The notes: generated by a model not told the origin, from the letters alone. A stretch of DNA of 64,000 nucleotides from an uncultured Pseudomonadota bacterium (GCA_913060515.1 CAJXRZ010000030.1:1-64000); one strand, 5' to 3'. Positions 1-9,360 are shown, numbered from the stretch's first letter. A program made the numbers and translations.

Positions 1-2
1 AA

Positions 3-584
3 AGCGCACTGGCCCAGCTGCAGGCCCAGCGCGAGGCCGCCCAGATCCGCTGCTCAAACGCAGAGGCGCGTCTCAAACGTCTAGAGGCGCTGCCTGTTCT
101 ACTTCAGCCGGGCTTGGAGGCCTTGTCAGGACTGCAGAGCACACAGATTCGCGCCTTGGCGGTAGAGGAGTCAGCTCTGGCCAGCGAGGCCTCCGCAGGT
201 CTCCAGACGCTCTGGGAGCAGCTGACTGCGCAAGTCAAAGTGGCCCGCATTCTCCGGGAGGCGGCAATCGCGCGCTACCAAGCCAGATCCGAGCTCAGAG
301 AGCGCGGTCCCAGGTTGACGGTCGAGGGACCCCAAGAGCCCTTGGGACGCCTTGCACAGGCCGCGCTGCTTGAGGCGATCCAACAGGTCCATGACCAAGT
401 CCTCATCCGGGAGCTGGCCGAGTCGGCAACTGAAGCCTGGTGGCCGCTCAAGGACGAGCTGGATCTTCTTCACGAGCAGGCAAGCATGCTGGAGACCGCC
501 CCACTCTCCGAAGGATGGCAGGCCATGGTCCAAGTCATCGGCAGCCTGGAACGCATCCACAGAGCCGCAAACACGCAGCTCTGA
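3..584 (+). CDS. Coiled-coil hypothetical protein, 5' truncated
   Basis: The frame is open from base 3 to the TGA at 582-584, so the start lies outside the window; internal TTG codons such as 114 are unlikely true starts because the frame is open upstream with the same composition. The visible part is rich in Ala, Glu, Gln, Leu and Arg in heptad-like spacing (AQLQAQREAAQ, ARLKRLEAL), which indicates long coiled-coil helices, and there is no membrane segment. It converges on the ABC transporter gene with 10 bases between stops. No family recognised; a structural, scaffold or secretion-associated coiled coil is possible but not shown. Confidence 0.6.
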   Translation, partial: SALAQLQAQREAAQIRCSNAEARLKRLEALPVLLQPGLEALSGLQSTQIRALAVEESALASEASAGLQTLWEQLTAQVKVARILREAAIARYQARSELRERGPRLTVEGPQEPLGRLAQAALLEAIQQVHDQVLIRELAESATEAWWPLKDELDLLHEQASMLETAPLSEGWQAMVQVIGSLERIHRAANTQL

Positions 585-594
585 AGCGCCTGGA

Positions 595-3108
595 CTAGTT
601 GCGGTCTCGAGCCCAAGTCGCCACGAGCGCGATGGCCAAGAAGAGCACAACGAAGCTACCGAGTGAGCCAGCGAGCTCCACGACGGTGAGTCCAAAGTCC
701 TCGACGTCGGCGCCCTTTAGACCCAAGTCGTAGAGAGGCCCAGAGAGCGGCTTTCGGTCCCATTTTCCAGGGATACGACTCGGCCCCTCTAAGTGCGTGC
801 CCACCTTCAGACTCAGGTCGAAGGCGTAGCGCTGCATGGTGATCCAGGTGAAGGCCTTGGGCAGCGGCCCCATGTCCCGCAGGCTCACCATGATGCTGGA
901 GAAGCAGATGTTGGGGATGAGCAGCAGCGGAAGCATGCCTACGGCGGCCTCGCTGGAGGTGTAGAGCGCAGAGAGCATCAGACCCAGCGCGAGCCCAGAG
1001 AGCCCGGTCAGAGCTTGCGCACCGGAGAGCTCGAGCAGCCCATAGCCATAGTCCCCGAGCCCCATCGAGAAGTAGACGATGGTGGTAAAGGCGACGGTCT
1101 GCACCGCATTCAGGGCGGCCAGGACCACGAGCTTGGAGCTGAGGTAGGGCAGCACACGCACGCCCACCTTGCGCTCTCGCCGCCAGATGGTGCGGTCGAT
1201 GATGAGCTCGCGCACGGACATGGACATGCCGAACCAGAGGCAGCTGAGCGAGAGCATGAAGATCAGGCGCGTGGTGGGCACCGGAAACACGATCCAGATG
1301 AGCAGCGCCAAGATGGGAGGCTGCACAGCCAGAACGGCCAGTCCGGCACGATCCCGGAGCTTGGTCCGCGCATAGCGCGCACTCAAGGTCTTGAACTGCT
1401 GCCATCGGCCGGCCCGCTCGGTGAGCTCGGTCTCCTGGGTCGGCACCGCTTGAGGCTGCGCCAAGAGATGGGTTCGCGTGGCCACAAAGCTGCGGTAGTC
1501 GGGGCTCTCCTTGAAGCGCTGGGCCCACTCCACCGGGGTGTGGTCGTCCAGTCGGTCAAAGATCTGGTCGGGGCTGGCCACGTCAAAGAAGGTGCAGGCC
1601 TGCTCCGGCGGGCCAAAGTAGGCCAAGCGACCACCAGGAACCATGACCAGCAAGTGGTCCACAAGGGCCATGATGGACGGCGTCAGGTCGTGGGTGACCA
1701 GGAAGACGATGCGTCCGTCGTCTGCGAGCTGCCGGATCTGGCGCACGATGGACTGGGCGCTCCGAGGGTCCAGGCCGCTTGTGGGCTCGTCCAGGAAGAG
1801 CACGCGGGTGCTGCGGGTGAGCAGGTCTTGGCCCAAGTTGACGCGCTTGCGTTGGCCCCCTGAGATGCCGCGCTTGAGGGCGTCTCCGATTCGCGAGCCG
1901 CGGATGTGCTCGATGCCCAACTCCCCCAGAACGCGCTCCACCTCGACGTCGATCTCCTCGTCTGCGATATGGGAGGCGTAGCGGAGGCGGCCCGAGTAGC
2001 GAAGGGACTCCTCGACGGTGAGCTCTGGGTGAACCAAGTCATCTTGGGGCACCAAGCCGACGGCGCTGGAGTCCTTCTGCAGGATCTCGTGGAAGTCCTG
2101 AGCGCCGAGTAGAACCTGGCCCGTGTCCGCTGGTGCGATGCCTGCGATGGCGTTGATCAAGGTGGTCTTTCCGGCACCGCTCGGCCCGACCAGGGCCACC
2201 AGCTCGCCGGAGAACACCGAGAAGGAGACGTCTTCGAGCAGGGTGATGCGCTCGCCGCCGCTCTCGATGTGCCGGTTCAGGTCACGAACCCCCAGCGCAG
2301 TGAAGCTGCGGTGCCCGAAACCATGCAAGGTCTCACCGGCCAGGCGCAAGGCCCAAGGCCCAACCCGAAACTCCTCGCCGTCGGTGACAGGCCGGGTGGT
2401 GATGGGCTGCCCGCCGACCAGAGTGGGCCGACCGGAACCGGCGTCCATCAGTCGCCACTGGTTGCCCGTTCGCAGCAGGGTGCAGTGGTGCTTGGCCACT
2501 TGCGGGTCACTGAGCACCACGTCGTTGCCCGCGGCGCGACCGATGCTGATGCGCTCGCCTTCCAGGGGCCAGCTAATCTCGCCTGCGGCATGACGCGGGT
2601 CGTAGCGCTGGAAGAGGGCCGAGACGAGCACGGCGTCCACACCCAGGTCCTGGGCGGCCTGCTCGAGCAGCCTGGCCTCGTCGGCGGTGATCTGCCCATC
2701 GGCTGCGCCCACGCGGAACATGGCGTCGAGCAGCAGCAGGGAGTCTTCGGCGCCGTAGCGCTCCGCAAAGTCCCCCAAAGAGAGTTCATCGGCCCGCGCA
2801 CGTTCCAGGATCGCGGTGGACTCTGGACCGAACCGCCCCGCAAATGCGGCCACCTCTTCGGCGCCGATCTCTGTGGAGTGCTGCGGTGAACACGCCATCT
2901 CCAGGAGCAGCTCGCGGGCGCTCTCGGGCAGGCGGGTTCTGGCTTGGAGGGCGCCGTCGATGACATCGCGCTCGGAGCTCTGGAGCTCCAGTCCCTTGGA
3001 ACGAACCAAGAGCTGCGCCATGTCCGAGGCCAGATCGACTGAGCCCACGTCAAGCTCTTGCCCCCGAAGGGACAAGGCCGACGCGAAGGCCTCGCGAAGG
3101 CGACTCAT
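595..3108 (-). CDS. ABCG-like ABC transporter with N-terminal TerB-like and FHA domains
   Basis: 837-residue half-transporter. In order: a helical TerB-like region (about 105-170, with AADGQITADEARLLEQ), an FHA phosphothreonine-binding domain (185-258, SIGRAAGNDVVLSD then KHHC), an ABC ATPase (265-500) with Walker A GPSGAGKTT (308-316), signature ISGGQ (415-419), Walker B VLFLDEP (437-443) and the switch His in VTHD, then an ABC-2 membrane domain with about six helices from residue 600. Domain order ATPase-membrane matches the ABCG/White type. The FHA domain suggests phospho-dependent control by a Ser/Thr kinase, which myxobacteria have in large numbers (inference). It follows two exported-protein genes on the same strand with gaps of 16 and 13 bases, so they are probably one operon. 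Substrate unknown. Confidence 0.93.
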   Translation of the reverse strand: MSRLREAFASALSLRGQELDVGSVDLASDMAQLLVRSKGLELQSSERDVIDGALQARTRLPESARELLLEMACSPQHSTEIGAEEVAAFAGRFGPESTAILERARADELSLGDFAERYGAEDSLLLLDAMFRVGAADGQITADEARLLEQAAQDLGVDAVLVSALFQRYDPRHAAGEISWPLEGERISIGRAAGNDVVLSDPQVAKHHCTLLRTGNQWRLMDAGSGRPTLVGGQPITTRPVTDGEEFRVGPWALRLAGETLHGFGHRSFTALGVRDLNRHIESGGERITLLEDVSFSVFSGELVALVGPSGAGKTTLINAIAGIAPADTGQVLLGAQDFHEILQKDSSAVGLVPQDDLVHPELTVEESLRYSGRLRYASHIADEEIDVEVERVLGELGIEHIRGSRIGDALKRGISGGQRKRVNLGQDLLTRSTRVLFLDEPTSGLDPRSAQSIVRQIRQLADDGRIVFLVTHDLTPSIMALVDHLLVMVPGGRLAYFGPPEQACTFFDVASPDQIFDRLDDHTPVEWAQRFKESPDYRSFVATRTHLLAQPQAVPTQETELTERAGRWQQFKTLSARYARTKLRDRAGLAVLAVQPPILALLIWIVFPVPTTRLIFMLSLSCLWFGMSMSVRELIIDRTIWRRERKVGVRVLPYLSSKLVVLAALNAVQTVAFTTIVYFSMGLGDYGYGLLELSGAQALTGLSGLALGLMLSALYTSSEAAVGMLPLLLIPNICFSSIMVSLRDMGPLPKAFTWITMQRYAFDLSLKVGTHLEGPSRIPGKWDRKPLSGPLYDLGLKGADVEDFGLTVVELAGSLGSFVVLFLAIALVATWARDRN

Positions 3109-3124
3109 GCTCGCCGTCGCCGGT

Positions 3125-3565
3125 TCAGCGGTAGGTCACAGCCATGCCGACACCAGCCGGAGAGGTTGTGTCCGTCAGCTCCGTGGCGTGCACAGCGACA
3201 AAGTAGGTGTCGGTCGTCGTGGGCTTGTGGGTCAGCACCGGCTGGCGATCGTCGCTCTTGTCCTGGCTCACAACGTTGCCGTCGGCGTCGTGCAAGACGA
3301 TGTCGATGTTCTTGGCGTGCGCGTCAGCACATCCGGAGATCTGGTACTCGTTGCCTGCGTACAAGGTCACCAAGTAGATGCGGTATTCGCCCTGCTTGAG
3401 GCTTGCCGAGGTAGCGGTACGAACGGCCCAGCCGTCGTTGTAGCCATCCCAGATTTTGGTGCGCAGGCAGCTCTCTGCTTCGTCTTCGTCAGCGAAGGCG
3501 GCGGGAGCCACAAAGAGAGCGCCAAGGGCAAGGGCCGCGGCGGCCAGAGTCAGCTTGCGGGACAT
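3125..3565 (-). CDS. Exported beta-sandwich protein
   Basis: 146 residues with a clear Sec signal peptide (MSRKLTLAAAALALGALF, cleavage near AFA-DE). The mature part has a Cys near each end of its first half and the pattern EYQISGCADAHAKNIDIVLHDADG, which looks like the fold of pre-peptidase C-terminal (PPC) domains; that is a resemblance, not a firm assignment. ATG start preceded by GGAAGG. It sits 13 bases after the lipoprotein gene and 16 bases before the FHA-ABC transporter gene, so the three are probably cotranscribed and this could be a periplasmic partner of the transporter. Confidence 0.8.
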   Translation of the reverse strand: MSRKLTLAAAALALGALFVAPAAFADEDEAESCLRTKIWDGYNDGWAVRTATSASLKQGEYRIYLVTLYAGNEYQISGCADAHAKNIDIVLHDADGNVVSQDKSDDRQPVLTHKPTTTDTYFVAVHATELTDTTSPAGVGMAVTYR

Positions 3566-3578
3566 AGGTCGCCTTCCT

Positions 3579-4427
3579 TTAGAGCAGGTCGAGAACAGAG
3601 GCGGTGCTGGACTGAATGGTCTTCACGTCCTCTTCCGACAGGGTCTCGTGGGTGCAGATTTCAGCCAAAGTGTTCAAGGTGGTCTCGAGCTGCGCAATCA
3701 CTTCGCCCGATGCCTTGTCCTGACCTTCTCCCTTGACGTAGCCCTGGAAGTAGCCGACCACGGCGGGCTGCTTGAGCAGGTCACCGGCCTTGTCGAAGCT
3801 CTTGGCCTCGATCACGGCACCGGCCACCAAGTTGGCGCCGCCCAGCCAGGAACCAGCCTGAATCAGGGGCACCGAGCGAGGGCCAGCCTCATACTCGATC
3901 TCGGGGATGATGGCGCCGGAGAGCTCGTCGAGCTCCTTGACCAGGTCATCGCGGGAGACAGCGTCGTTCATCACGCGGTCGTGGATGTCCTGGATGGTGG
4001 CGCTGATGTCGGTGCCACCGCCCAGCTGCTCCATGCCGGTCTTGATGTCGGTGAGCTGCTTGGCCAGCTTGTCCTTCTCGGCGGTCTTCACCGTGAGGAG
4101 GAGGTCAGCGAGGATCACCCCGGTGCGAACCGCGACTTGGTCCTTGTTCGGGACGTCCATCTTCAGGGTGCGGTTCGGAACCTTCTCACCGAGCTTGGCC
4201 TGGATTCCAGCGGCCTCCAGGGCCTTCTGCATCTCCGCAGGCGAGGGCACCAGGGCGATGTTGTCGGCAGCCTTGGTCAGCTCCTCAGGGGAGATCTGCG
4301 CGGGCTCGGGCTTGACGACCTCGGGGACGACAGGAGGTGTGACCGGCTCTTCAACTGCACCTGTGCAGGCGCTGAGAGCGGCGATGGCGACGAGCGCGAA
4401 AATGGCGCGGGGCCGGAGCAGAGACAT
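3579..4427 (-). CDS. Lipoprotein, helix-rich, unknown function
   Basis: 282 residues. The N-terminus MSLLRPRAIFALVAIAALSAC is a lipoprotein signal with lipobox LSAC (Cys21), followed by a Pro/Val-rich tether (EEPVTPPVVPEVV). The rest is mostly helical with charged segments and no recognisable catalytic motif. The ATG is 10 bases after AGGAGG; that Shine-Dalgarno lies inside the inverted repeat AGGAGTCCTCCT (4431-4442), so a small leader hairpin could mask it. First gene of the probable operon that ends with the FHA-ABC transporter. No family recognised. Confidence 0.8.
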   Translation of the reverse strand: MSLLRPRAIFALVAIAALSACTGAVEEPVTPPVVPEVVKPEPAQISPEELTKAADNIALVPSPAEMQKALEAAGIQAKLGEKVPNRTLKMDVPNKDQVAVRTGVILADLLLTVKTAEKDKLAKQLTDIKTGMEQLGGGTDISATIQDIHDRVMNDAVSRDDLVKELDELSGAIIPEIEYEAGPRSVPLIQAGSWLGGANLVAGAVIEAKSFDKAGDLLKQPAVVGYFQGYVKGEGQDKASGEVIAQLETTLNTLAEICTHETLSEEDVKTIQSSTASVLDLL

Positions 4428-4532
4428 GTAAGGAGTCCTCCTAAAGGGAGCCGTGGGGCCTAACGGCCTGCGAGGCTACGACCTTAAGGGCATCGCGTGC
4501 AAGGGGGCCCAGTTTCCTGACACCCCTCATAC

Positions 4533-4570
4533 ACAGGGAGCCCCACAGATTTCTCCATGGGACTCCCTGT
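4533..4570. terminator. Hairpin downstream of lipoprotein gene
   Basis: Inverted repeat ACAGGGAG ... CTCCCTGT (4533-4540 with 4563-4570), extended by CCCA/TGGG, lying 20 bases after the stop of the minus-strand lipoprotein gene that ends at 4590. There is no clear T-run after the stem on the minus strand, so it may be a weak or factor-assisted terminator or an mRNA-stabilising hairpin. Confidence 0.4.
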
Positions 4571-4589
4571 AAAGGCGCATGGGGTGGGG

Positions 4590-5516
4590 CTACTCCGAGG
4601 GGTACTCGGCATCGGCGAAGCTGCACGCTCCTTCCTCACCTTCGAGCACGCCTTCCCAAGAGTTCTGCATATAGACCGGTGCAAAGCTGTTGTCCCAGCA
4701 CTCCGAAGCGGTCGCTACGCTCTCCCCCAGGACCCCTCCGGTGACCAAGGAGTCGCTGCGGCCTTCACCGATCTCCGTCCAGCGGGAGCGGACGATCCAG
4801 ACCAACTCGGAGCCGAGGTCCTCACCGTCGGTGGTCCAACCCAGATCCATCTCCCCTTCCCCGCCGTGGACTTGGTCGTAGCGGTACAGGACGTCGATGG
4901 GCTCCCCACCGTTGTCGGAGAAGTTCTGGAAGGCGGCCTCGCCGCGCACGCCCTCTTCATCGACCGTGTAGTCGACGGCGTATGCGCCGGTGGCCTGCTG
5001 GTTTGGGTCCAACTCGTTCAAGGCGTCAAAGTCGATCGCGAAGCGTCCAGCCCCCATGCCATCCTCGGAGCCCTCGTCCACTTCACCAGCGATGACCACG
5101 ACGTACTCGGCGTCATCGCTGCCCTTTGGCTTTTGTTGGAACTGCCAAGTGGTGCTGCCGTCATCGTGAAGCTGAACGGTCAGCGCGGTCTCCACGGGGT
5201 CCAGCGCGTCAGACCAAGGCCCCCAAACCGCGTGGTTGTTGTCTCCATCTACGGCCGTGGCGGGGAAGGCGGTGATGGTGTCGACCAGAATCAGCACAAA
5301 GCCCGTCATGTTGTTCACGTCACGGGTGACCTGCGCGGTGAACAGGTAGGCCCCGGACCACTCCCGCTCGTCCTTGGCGCCCTCGTCGACGGGCATGTTG
5401 ATGAGCAGACGGTCATCGGGGAGGCGGGCAGCCAAGTCGGAGCCCGGCGCTGCGGGCAGGCAAGCGCTGAGGGTGGAGACAGCGAAAAGGGCAAGCATCA
5501 GGCGGGGGGTGGTCAT
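4590..5516 (-). CDS. Lipoprotein of unknown function
   Basis: 308 residues with lipoprotein signal MTTPRLMLALFAVSTLSAC (lipobox LSAC, Cys19). The mature protein is acidic, beta-rich and Trp-containing, with few cysteines, and has no motif I can assign. ATG start with GAGGAG five bases upstream. It is separated from the next minus-strand gene by about 160 bases that include a hairpin, so it is probably its own transcription unit. Confidence 0.8.
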   Translation of the reverse strand: MTTPRLMLALFAVSTLSACLPAAPGSDLAARLPDDRLLINMPVDEGAKDEREWSGAYLFTAQVTRDVNNMTGFVLILVDTITAFPATAVDGDNNHAVWGPWSDALDPVETALTVQLHDDGSTTWQFQQKPKGSDDAEYVVVIAGEVDEGSEDGMGAGRFAIDFDALNELDPNQQATGAYAVDYTVDEEGVRGEAAFQNFSDNGGEPIDVLYRYDQVHGGEGEMDLGWTTDGEDLGSELVWIVRSRWTEIGEGRSDSLVTGGVLGESVATASECWDNSFAPVYMQNSWEGVLEGEEGACSFADAEYPSE

Positions 5517-5678
5517 GGCGACTCCTCATTCGTCGGTTGGGTTGCCCCGAATCCGAGGCTCGCAAAGTCAGACACCCAAGCCCTGGAGAGGTGAAAAGCA
5601 ATTCGTCCAGAACACGAGAAAACTGAAGATGGACTCTGGCCAAGCTTGCGCTTAGGTCTGGCGCAAAAGGAGGCCCCA

Positions 5679-6164
5679 GTGGAGCACATCGACGCCCTGA
5701 TCTTGGAGCTCAAGACCGCAGATGATGACCGCATCGAGGCGATCAAGGCCGAGCTTATCGCAGCCGCCAGCGGCCCCGACGGCCGACACGTCCGGGAGCA
5801 CATCGAGAACGATCTCAAGAGCTTGATCTTGGTCGTTCAATGGGAGCTGGAAGAGGTGCTAGAGGCCACAGCTCCTGTGGTGCAAGCGCCCCCTGAGCCT
5901 GAGCCTGAGCCCGAAGCGGAGCCCGAAGAGGCCGAAGCTGCAGGCGAGGACAAGCCGATCACAGCCGCCGATCTGGACATGGTGTACGACGACCCCCGTG
6001 GCCTGGTGCTGCACCGCTCCAAGGATGGAAAGCGCTGGTTCGCGACCCAGGTGAACCCAAACACCAACCAGCCCCAAACCTTTGAGCTGCACCCGCAAGA
6101 GATCCAGCAGCTGCAGACGCAGCTCGCAGGCTCGCCATACTGGCTGTTGGGCGCGGGCGCTTAA
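5679..6164 (+). CDS. Small acidic cytoplasmic protein with Glu/Pro linker
   Basis: I place the start at GTG 5679 because AAAAGGAGG ends five bases before it; this gives 161 residues (a TTG at 5646 in the same frame has no ribosome site). An N-terminal helical part (to about residue 66) is joined by a linker of alternating Pro and Glu (PEPEPEPEAEPEE) to a C-terminal domain containing GLVLHRSKDGKRWFATQV and ending SPYWLLGAGA. No signal peptide or membrane segment. Family not recognised; it may be an adaptor with two small domains (inference). Confidence 0.75.
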   Translation: MEHIDALILELKTADDDRIEAIKAELIAAASGPDGRHVREHIENDLKSLILVVQWELEEVLEATAPVVQAPPEPEPEPEAEPEEAEAAGEDKPITAADLDMVYDDPRGLVLHRSKDGKRWFATQVNPNTNQPQTFELHPQEIQQLQTQLAGSPYWLLGAGA

Positions 6165-6205
6165 GATCCGCTCATCGGCCGTTTTTGGAAAAAATCCGCG
6201 CCATT

Positions 6206-6237
6206 TTGACAAAGAACAAGGGGCATCGGTCCAGAAT
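6206..6237 (+). promoter_or_regulatory. Candidate sigma-70 promoter of the Ig-repeat gene
   Basis: A perfect TTGACA (6206-6211) is followed by CAGAAT (6232-6237). The 20-base spacer is longer than ideal, so the -10 is uncertain. It lies 44 bases before the ATG of the 1016-residue protein. Confidence 0.35.
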
Positions 6238-6280
6238 GCCCGCTGTTCAAGGATCCCTGTGATCCGACCATGGAGACCGA

Positions 6281-9200
6281 ATGCTGAACCGCCGGCCGCT
6301 GCTTTCCCGGGCCCTTCTGATTGCCCTGTTCGCCCTTCCCGCTGGAGCCACCCTCGTGGACTCGGCGCCTGCACAGGCCCAAAGCGCATCCATCTTCTCG
6401 AACAGCGCCGGCTTCACGCACCTGATCGCGCCCAGCGCGATCCTAGGGGACGGGCAAACTGCTGCGACCCTCTACGTGCTGGCGCTCAACCCAGACGGCA
6501 CCCCGATGACGGGCCTGAAGGGACGCATCGGCGCCTCCCAGGGCGGCACCACCGACCTGGAAGACCAGGGCCAAGGTCTCTACCGATTCAGCTACACCCC
6601 ACCCGCGGTCTCCACGGCGACCAAGGTGGACTTCACGCTCAAGGCCAAGAGCAGCACCAAGGCGACCTTGAACGGTGACTACAGCGTCACCATCAACCCC
6701 CAGCTGCCCAGCCAGCTGGTGGCAAGCTCCAGCCCCACCGAGCTGGTGCTGGGCCAAGACCAAGCGGCTGCACTGAACATCAAGCTGCAAGGGCCGCAAG
6801 GCGCCATGGCTGGAGATGGCGGCAAGCTGCTCGTACACACCGAGTACGGCAGTGTAGAAGCCCTGACCTACCTGGGCGGCGGCACCTGGACGGCACGCTA
6901 CGTGCCCAAGAACGTCAACTACCCCCACCTGGACGTGCTGACCTTCGCGGACGCACGCAACCCAGAGTTGGTCTACGGCACCCACGTGGTCAGCATGGTC
7001 GGCAAGACCGACTTTCCCATCACGGACGCTGCACCCAACAGTACCCTGCTCCTGCGCATCGGTGATCGGGACTTTGGCCCTTACACCGCCGACACTGCTG
7101 GCAAGGCCGTCATCCCTGTGACCGTGCCTCCAGGCGTGGGCACCGCAACCCGCATCACCATCGTCGACGGACAACAGAGCGAAGACCCCTTCGACCTGCA
7201 GCTCCCCAAGACACGACGTCTGGCGCTCTTCCCTCTCGCCACTGTGCCTGGTGACGGTGTCACCCCCATCACGGTTCGCATGGCGGTTCGCACGCCAACC
7301 GGACAGGAGGACGCCACCGCGAAGGTGAGCCTGTCCGCCAGCGCCGGAACGGTCACCCAGCCCGTGCACCAGGGCAACGGCATCTACACCGCCCAGTTCA
7401 CGCCCCCCCGCTCCTCCAAGGCGGGCGAGGCCACTCTGAGCGCCTCCCTTGCTGGCGAGTCCGGCAAGTCCGAAGTCGTCGTGTCTCTGGCTGGCGCCCT
7501 GCCCGACAAGTTGGAGCTCACCCCTGAGCCCACCTCCCTGGCAGCCGGAGCCACTGGCTTCAAGGTCTACGCAAAGGTGACGGACGCCAAGGGCATCGGC
7601 GTGGAGGGCGTCTCCCCGATGTTCGTAGCCGCCGGAGCCAAGGAGAGCGGCACAGCACGCGACCTGAAGAGCGGTGACTACCAGAGCGCCTTCAACACCG
7701 TCGGTGCAAACTCCGTGGTCGTGACCGCCTTGGGCCTGGGTGCCGCCTCCGGCAACCCGGTCTCCCGCGTGGTGGTCCTGCCAAGCTCGGAGCGCGTCAC
7801 CAACGACGGTCAGAGCACCGTCGTGGTCAGCGTCCTGAGCGTGGACCAGTACGGCTACCCTGTCGCCGACCAACCCGTCACCTTGCGTCTGAACGCTGGT
7901 GATGGCCGCCTGCCAAGCGAAGTGCGCACCGACTCCCGCGGCCTGGCCACGGTCACCTACGCCGCGGGCACCACCCCCGGCGCAGTAGACATCGAGGCCC
8001 GCTCCGGCGACCTCTATGGCGGCGCCACCATCATCCAGGCCCCTGGCAACGTGCAGGTCGATCTGCCTGTCAGCGGCAGCCAAGTCTACGCCGCCCAGGA
8101 CGCGCGCCTTCAGCGCCTCGTCCAGACCGTCGTCATCCCCCGTGAGGGGGCCAGCGGCGTGGCCATGGCCAGCATGACCGACACCTCCGGCCAAGCGGGT
8201 GCCATCACCTCCTTGAACGTGAGCGTCTCCCCTGCCCAGGTCGCCCCAGGCGGCTCGGTGACCATCACGGTCGATGCACGGGATGCGCAAGGGCGCGGCG
8301 TCAGCGGTGAGAAGGTGAAGATCCTCGCGACGAACGCCACCACCGGCGCCATTCAGAACCGCGGTGGCGGCAGCTACACCACCACCCTCAACGTCAGCGC
8401 GAACGCCACTGGCGATGCCATGGTCGTGGTCACCAGCGCAGACGGCTCCGTCTCTCAAGCTGTGCCGGTTCCAATCGCCACCACCCTGTGGGGAACGGGC
8501 GCCGCGACCACGGACCCAGCTCCGGTCGTTGAGCCAGCCCCACTCACCGATCCTGTGGCTGTGACCAACCCTGCGGACCCACCCCCCGTGATCAAGGAGC
8601 CCAAGCCTCCTCGCGAGCCTGGGGACTACCCCAACGGCCGCATTCGGCTCTCGGGCCTCTTTGGCAACTATGACTACGCTCAGACCCCGACGGATGTCGA
8701 GAGCGCACTCTGGGACGACCGTGTCGCGATCGCCAGCCCCATGGGTGGATTTGAGGCGGACGCCTACGGCTTCTTGCCCATGCTCCCCTACGTTGGCGCC
8801 GAAGCACATTTCCGCATGGGCTTCTACAACATCCAGTGGCCAGGTGCTGCCGAGGGTTCTGGCGGCATCAACGACCAGGTTCCTCGCCTGAACGTCAGCG
8901 CAATCGGCCGGATCCCCTTCGAGCTTGGAAGCAACCAGCTCCACGTCGGAGCCCGCGTCGGCTACCTCTACGGTGACTTCATCACCTACCAGCAGGATCC
9001 TTCAAACGACGGCTTGCTGTACGACAGCGTGCCCCTCATTGGCGGCTGGACCGTCGGTGGCGAGTTTGGTGCCCAGTTCAACAGCCGCGCTCACATGCGC
9101 GCGGTGTACGCCTTGGGCTTCAACCAGACGAACACCTACGACAACAGCGTGATGGTGGATCTGGGCGTTCGTCCCCTGGCAGACCTGCCCCTCTCGGTGG

Positions 9201-9331
9201 TCGGTAGCTTCCAGTGGAGCGACCGCAGCATCGAGGTGGTCGCCTTGGACGGCGCTGGCGAAGCGGTCGAAGTTGGAGAGCTGGCGGACAGCCAACTCAT
9301 TGGTACCTTGGGACTCGCGTACGAGTTCTAA
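6281..9331 (+). CDS. Surface protein: tandem Ig-like domains with C-terminal outer-membrane barrel
   Basis: 1016 residues. A Sec signal (MLNRRPLLSRALLIALFALPAG, cleavage near AQAQ-SA) is followed by several Ig-like repeats of the invasin/big-1 kind between about residues 35 and 730, visible as recurring blocks such as VSLSASAGTVTQPVHQGNG, DGQSTVVVSVLSVDQYGYPV and RTDSRGLATVTYAAGTT. A Pro-rich linker (about 745-785) leads to roughly 230 residues of alternating beta-strands that end in AYEF, the terminal aromatic typical of outer-membrane barrels. It is therefore probably anchored in the outer membrane by the C-terminal barrel with the Ig stack as passenger, although a periplasmic stack is possible. 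Monocistronic: terminators follow at 9332-9397. Confidence 0.9.
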   Translation: MLNRRPLLSRALLIALFALPAGATLVDSAPAQAQSASIFSNSAGFTHLIAPSAILGDGQTAATLYVLALNPDGTPMTGLKGRIGASQGGTTDLEDQGQGLYRFSYTPPAVSTATKVDFTLKAKSSTKATLNGDYSVTINPQLPSQLVASSSPTELVLGQDQAAALNIKLQGPQGAMAGDGGKLLVHTEYGSVEALTYLGGGTWTARYVPKNVNYPHLDVLTFADARNPELVYGTHVVSMVGKTDFPITDAAPNSTLLLRIGDRDFGPYTADTAGKAVIPVTVPPGVGTATRITIVDGQQSEDPFDLQLPKTRRLALFPLATVPGDGVTPITVRMAVRTPTGQEDATAKVSLSASAGTVTQPVHQGNGIYTAQFTPPRSSKAGEATLSASLAGESGKSEVVVSLAGALPDKLELTPEPTSLAAGATGFKVYAKVTDAKGIGVEGVSPMFVAAGAKESGTARDLKSGDYQSAFNTVGANSVVVTALGLGAASGNPVSRVVVLPSSERVTNDGQSTVVVSVLSVDQYGYPVADQPVTLRLNAGDGRLPSEVRTDSRGLATVTYAAGTTPGAVDIEARSGDLYGGATIIQAPGNVQVDLPVSGSQVYAAQDARLQRLVQTVVIPREGASGVAMASMTDTSGQAGAITSLNVSVSPAQVAPGGSVTITVDARDAQGRGVSGEKVKILATNATTGAIQNRGGGSYTTTLNVSANATGDAMVVVTSADGSVSQAVPVPIATTLWGTGAATTDPAPVVEPAPLTDPVAVTNPADPPPVIKEPKPPREPGDYPNGRIRLSGLFGNYDYAQTPTDVESALWDDRVAIASPMGGFEADAYGFLPMLPYVGAEAHFRMGFYNIQWPGAAEGSGGINDQVPRLNVSAIGRIPFELGSNQLHVGARVGYLYGDFITYQQDPSNDGLLYDSVPLIGGWTVGGEFGAQFNSRAHMRAVYALGFNQTNTYDNSVMVDLGVRPLADLPLSVVGSFQWSDRSIEVVALDGAGEAVEVGELADSQLIGTLGLAYEF

Positions 9332-9354
9332 GGGGCCCCCCAGTTCACTGGGGC
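9332..9354 (+). terminator. First hairpin after the Ig-repeat gene
   Basis: GGGGCCCCCCAG, loop TTCA, CTGGGGCC directly after the stop at 9331. It stands in tandem with the stronger terminator at 9361-9397. Confidence 0.45.
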
Positions 9355-9360
9355 CAATAG

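Noticed and set aside
6443-8944. Long open frame antisense to the Ig-repeat gene
   Set aside because: A mirror frame caused by high GC at codon position 3; it has Gly/His/Val-rich sequence with no domain, and the plus-strand gene has clear domains and a signal.
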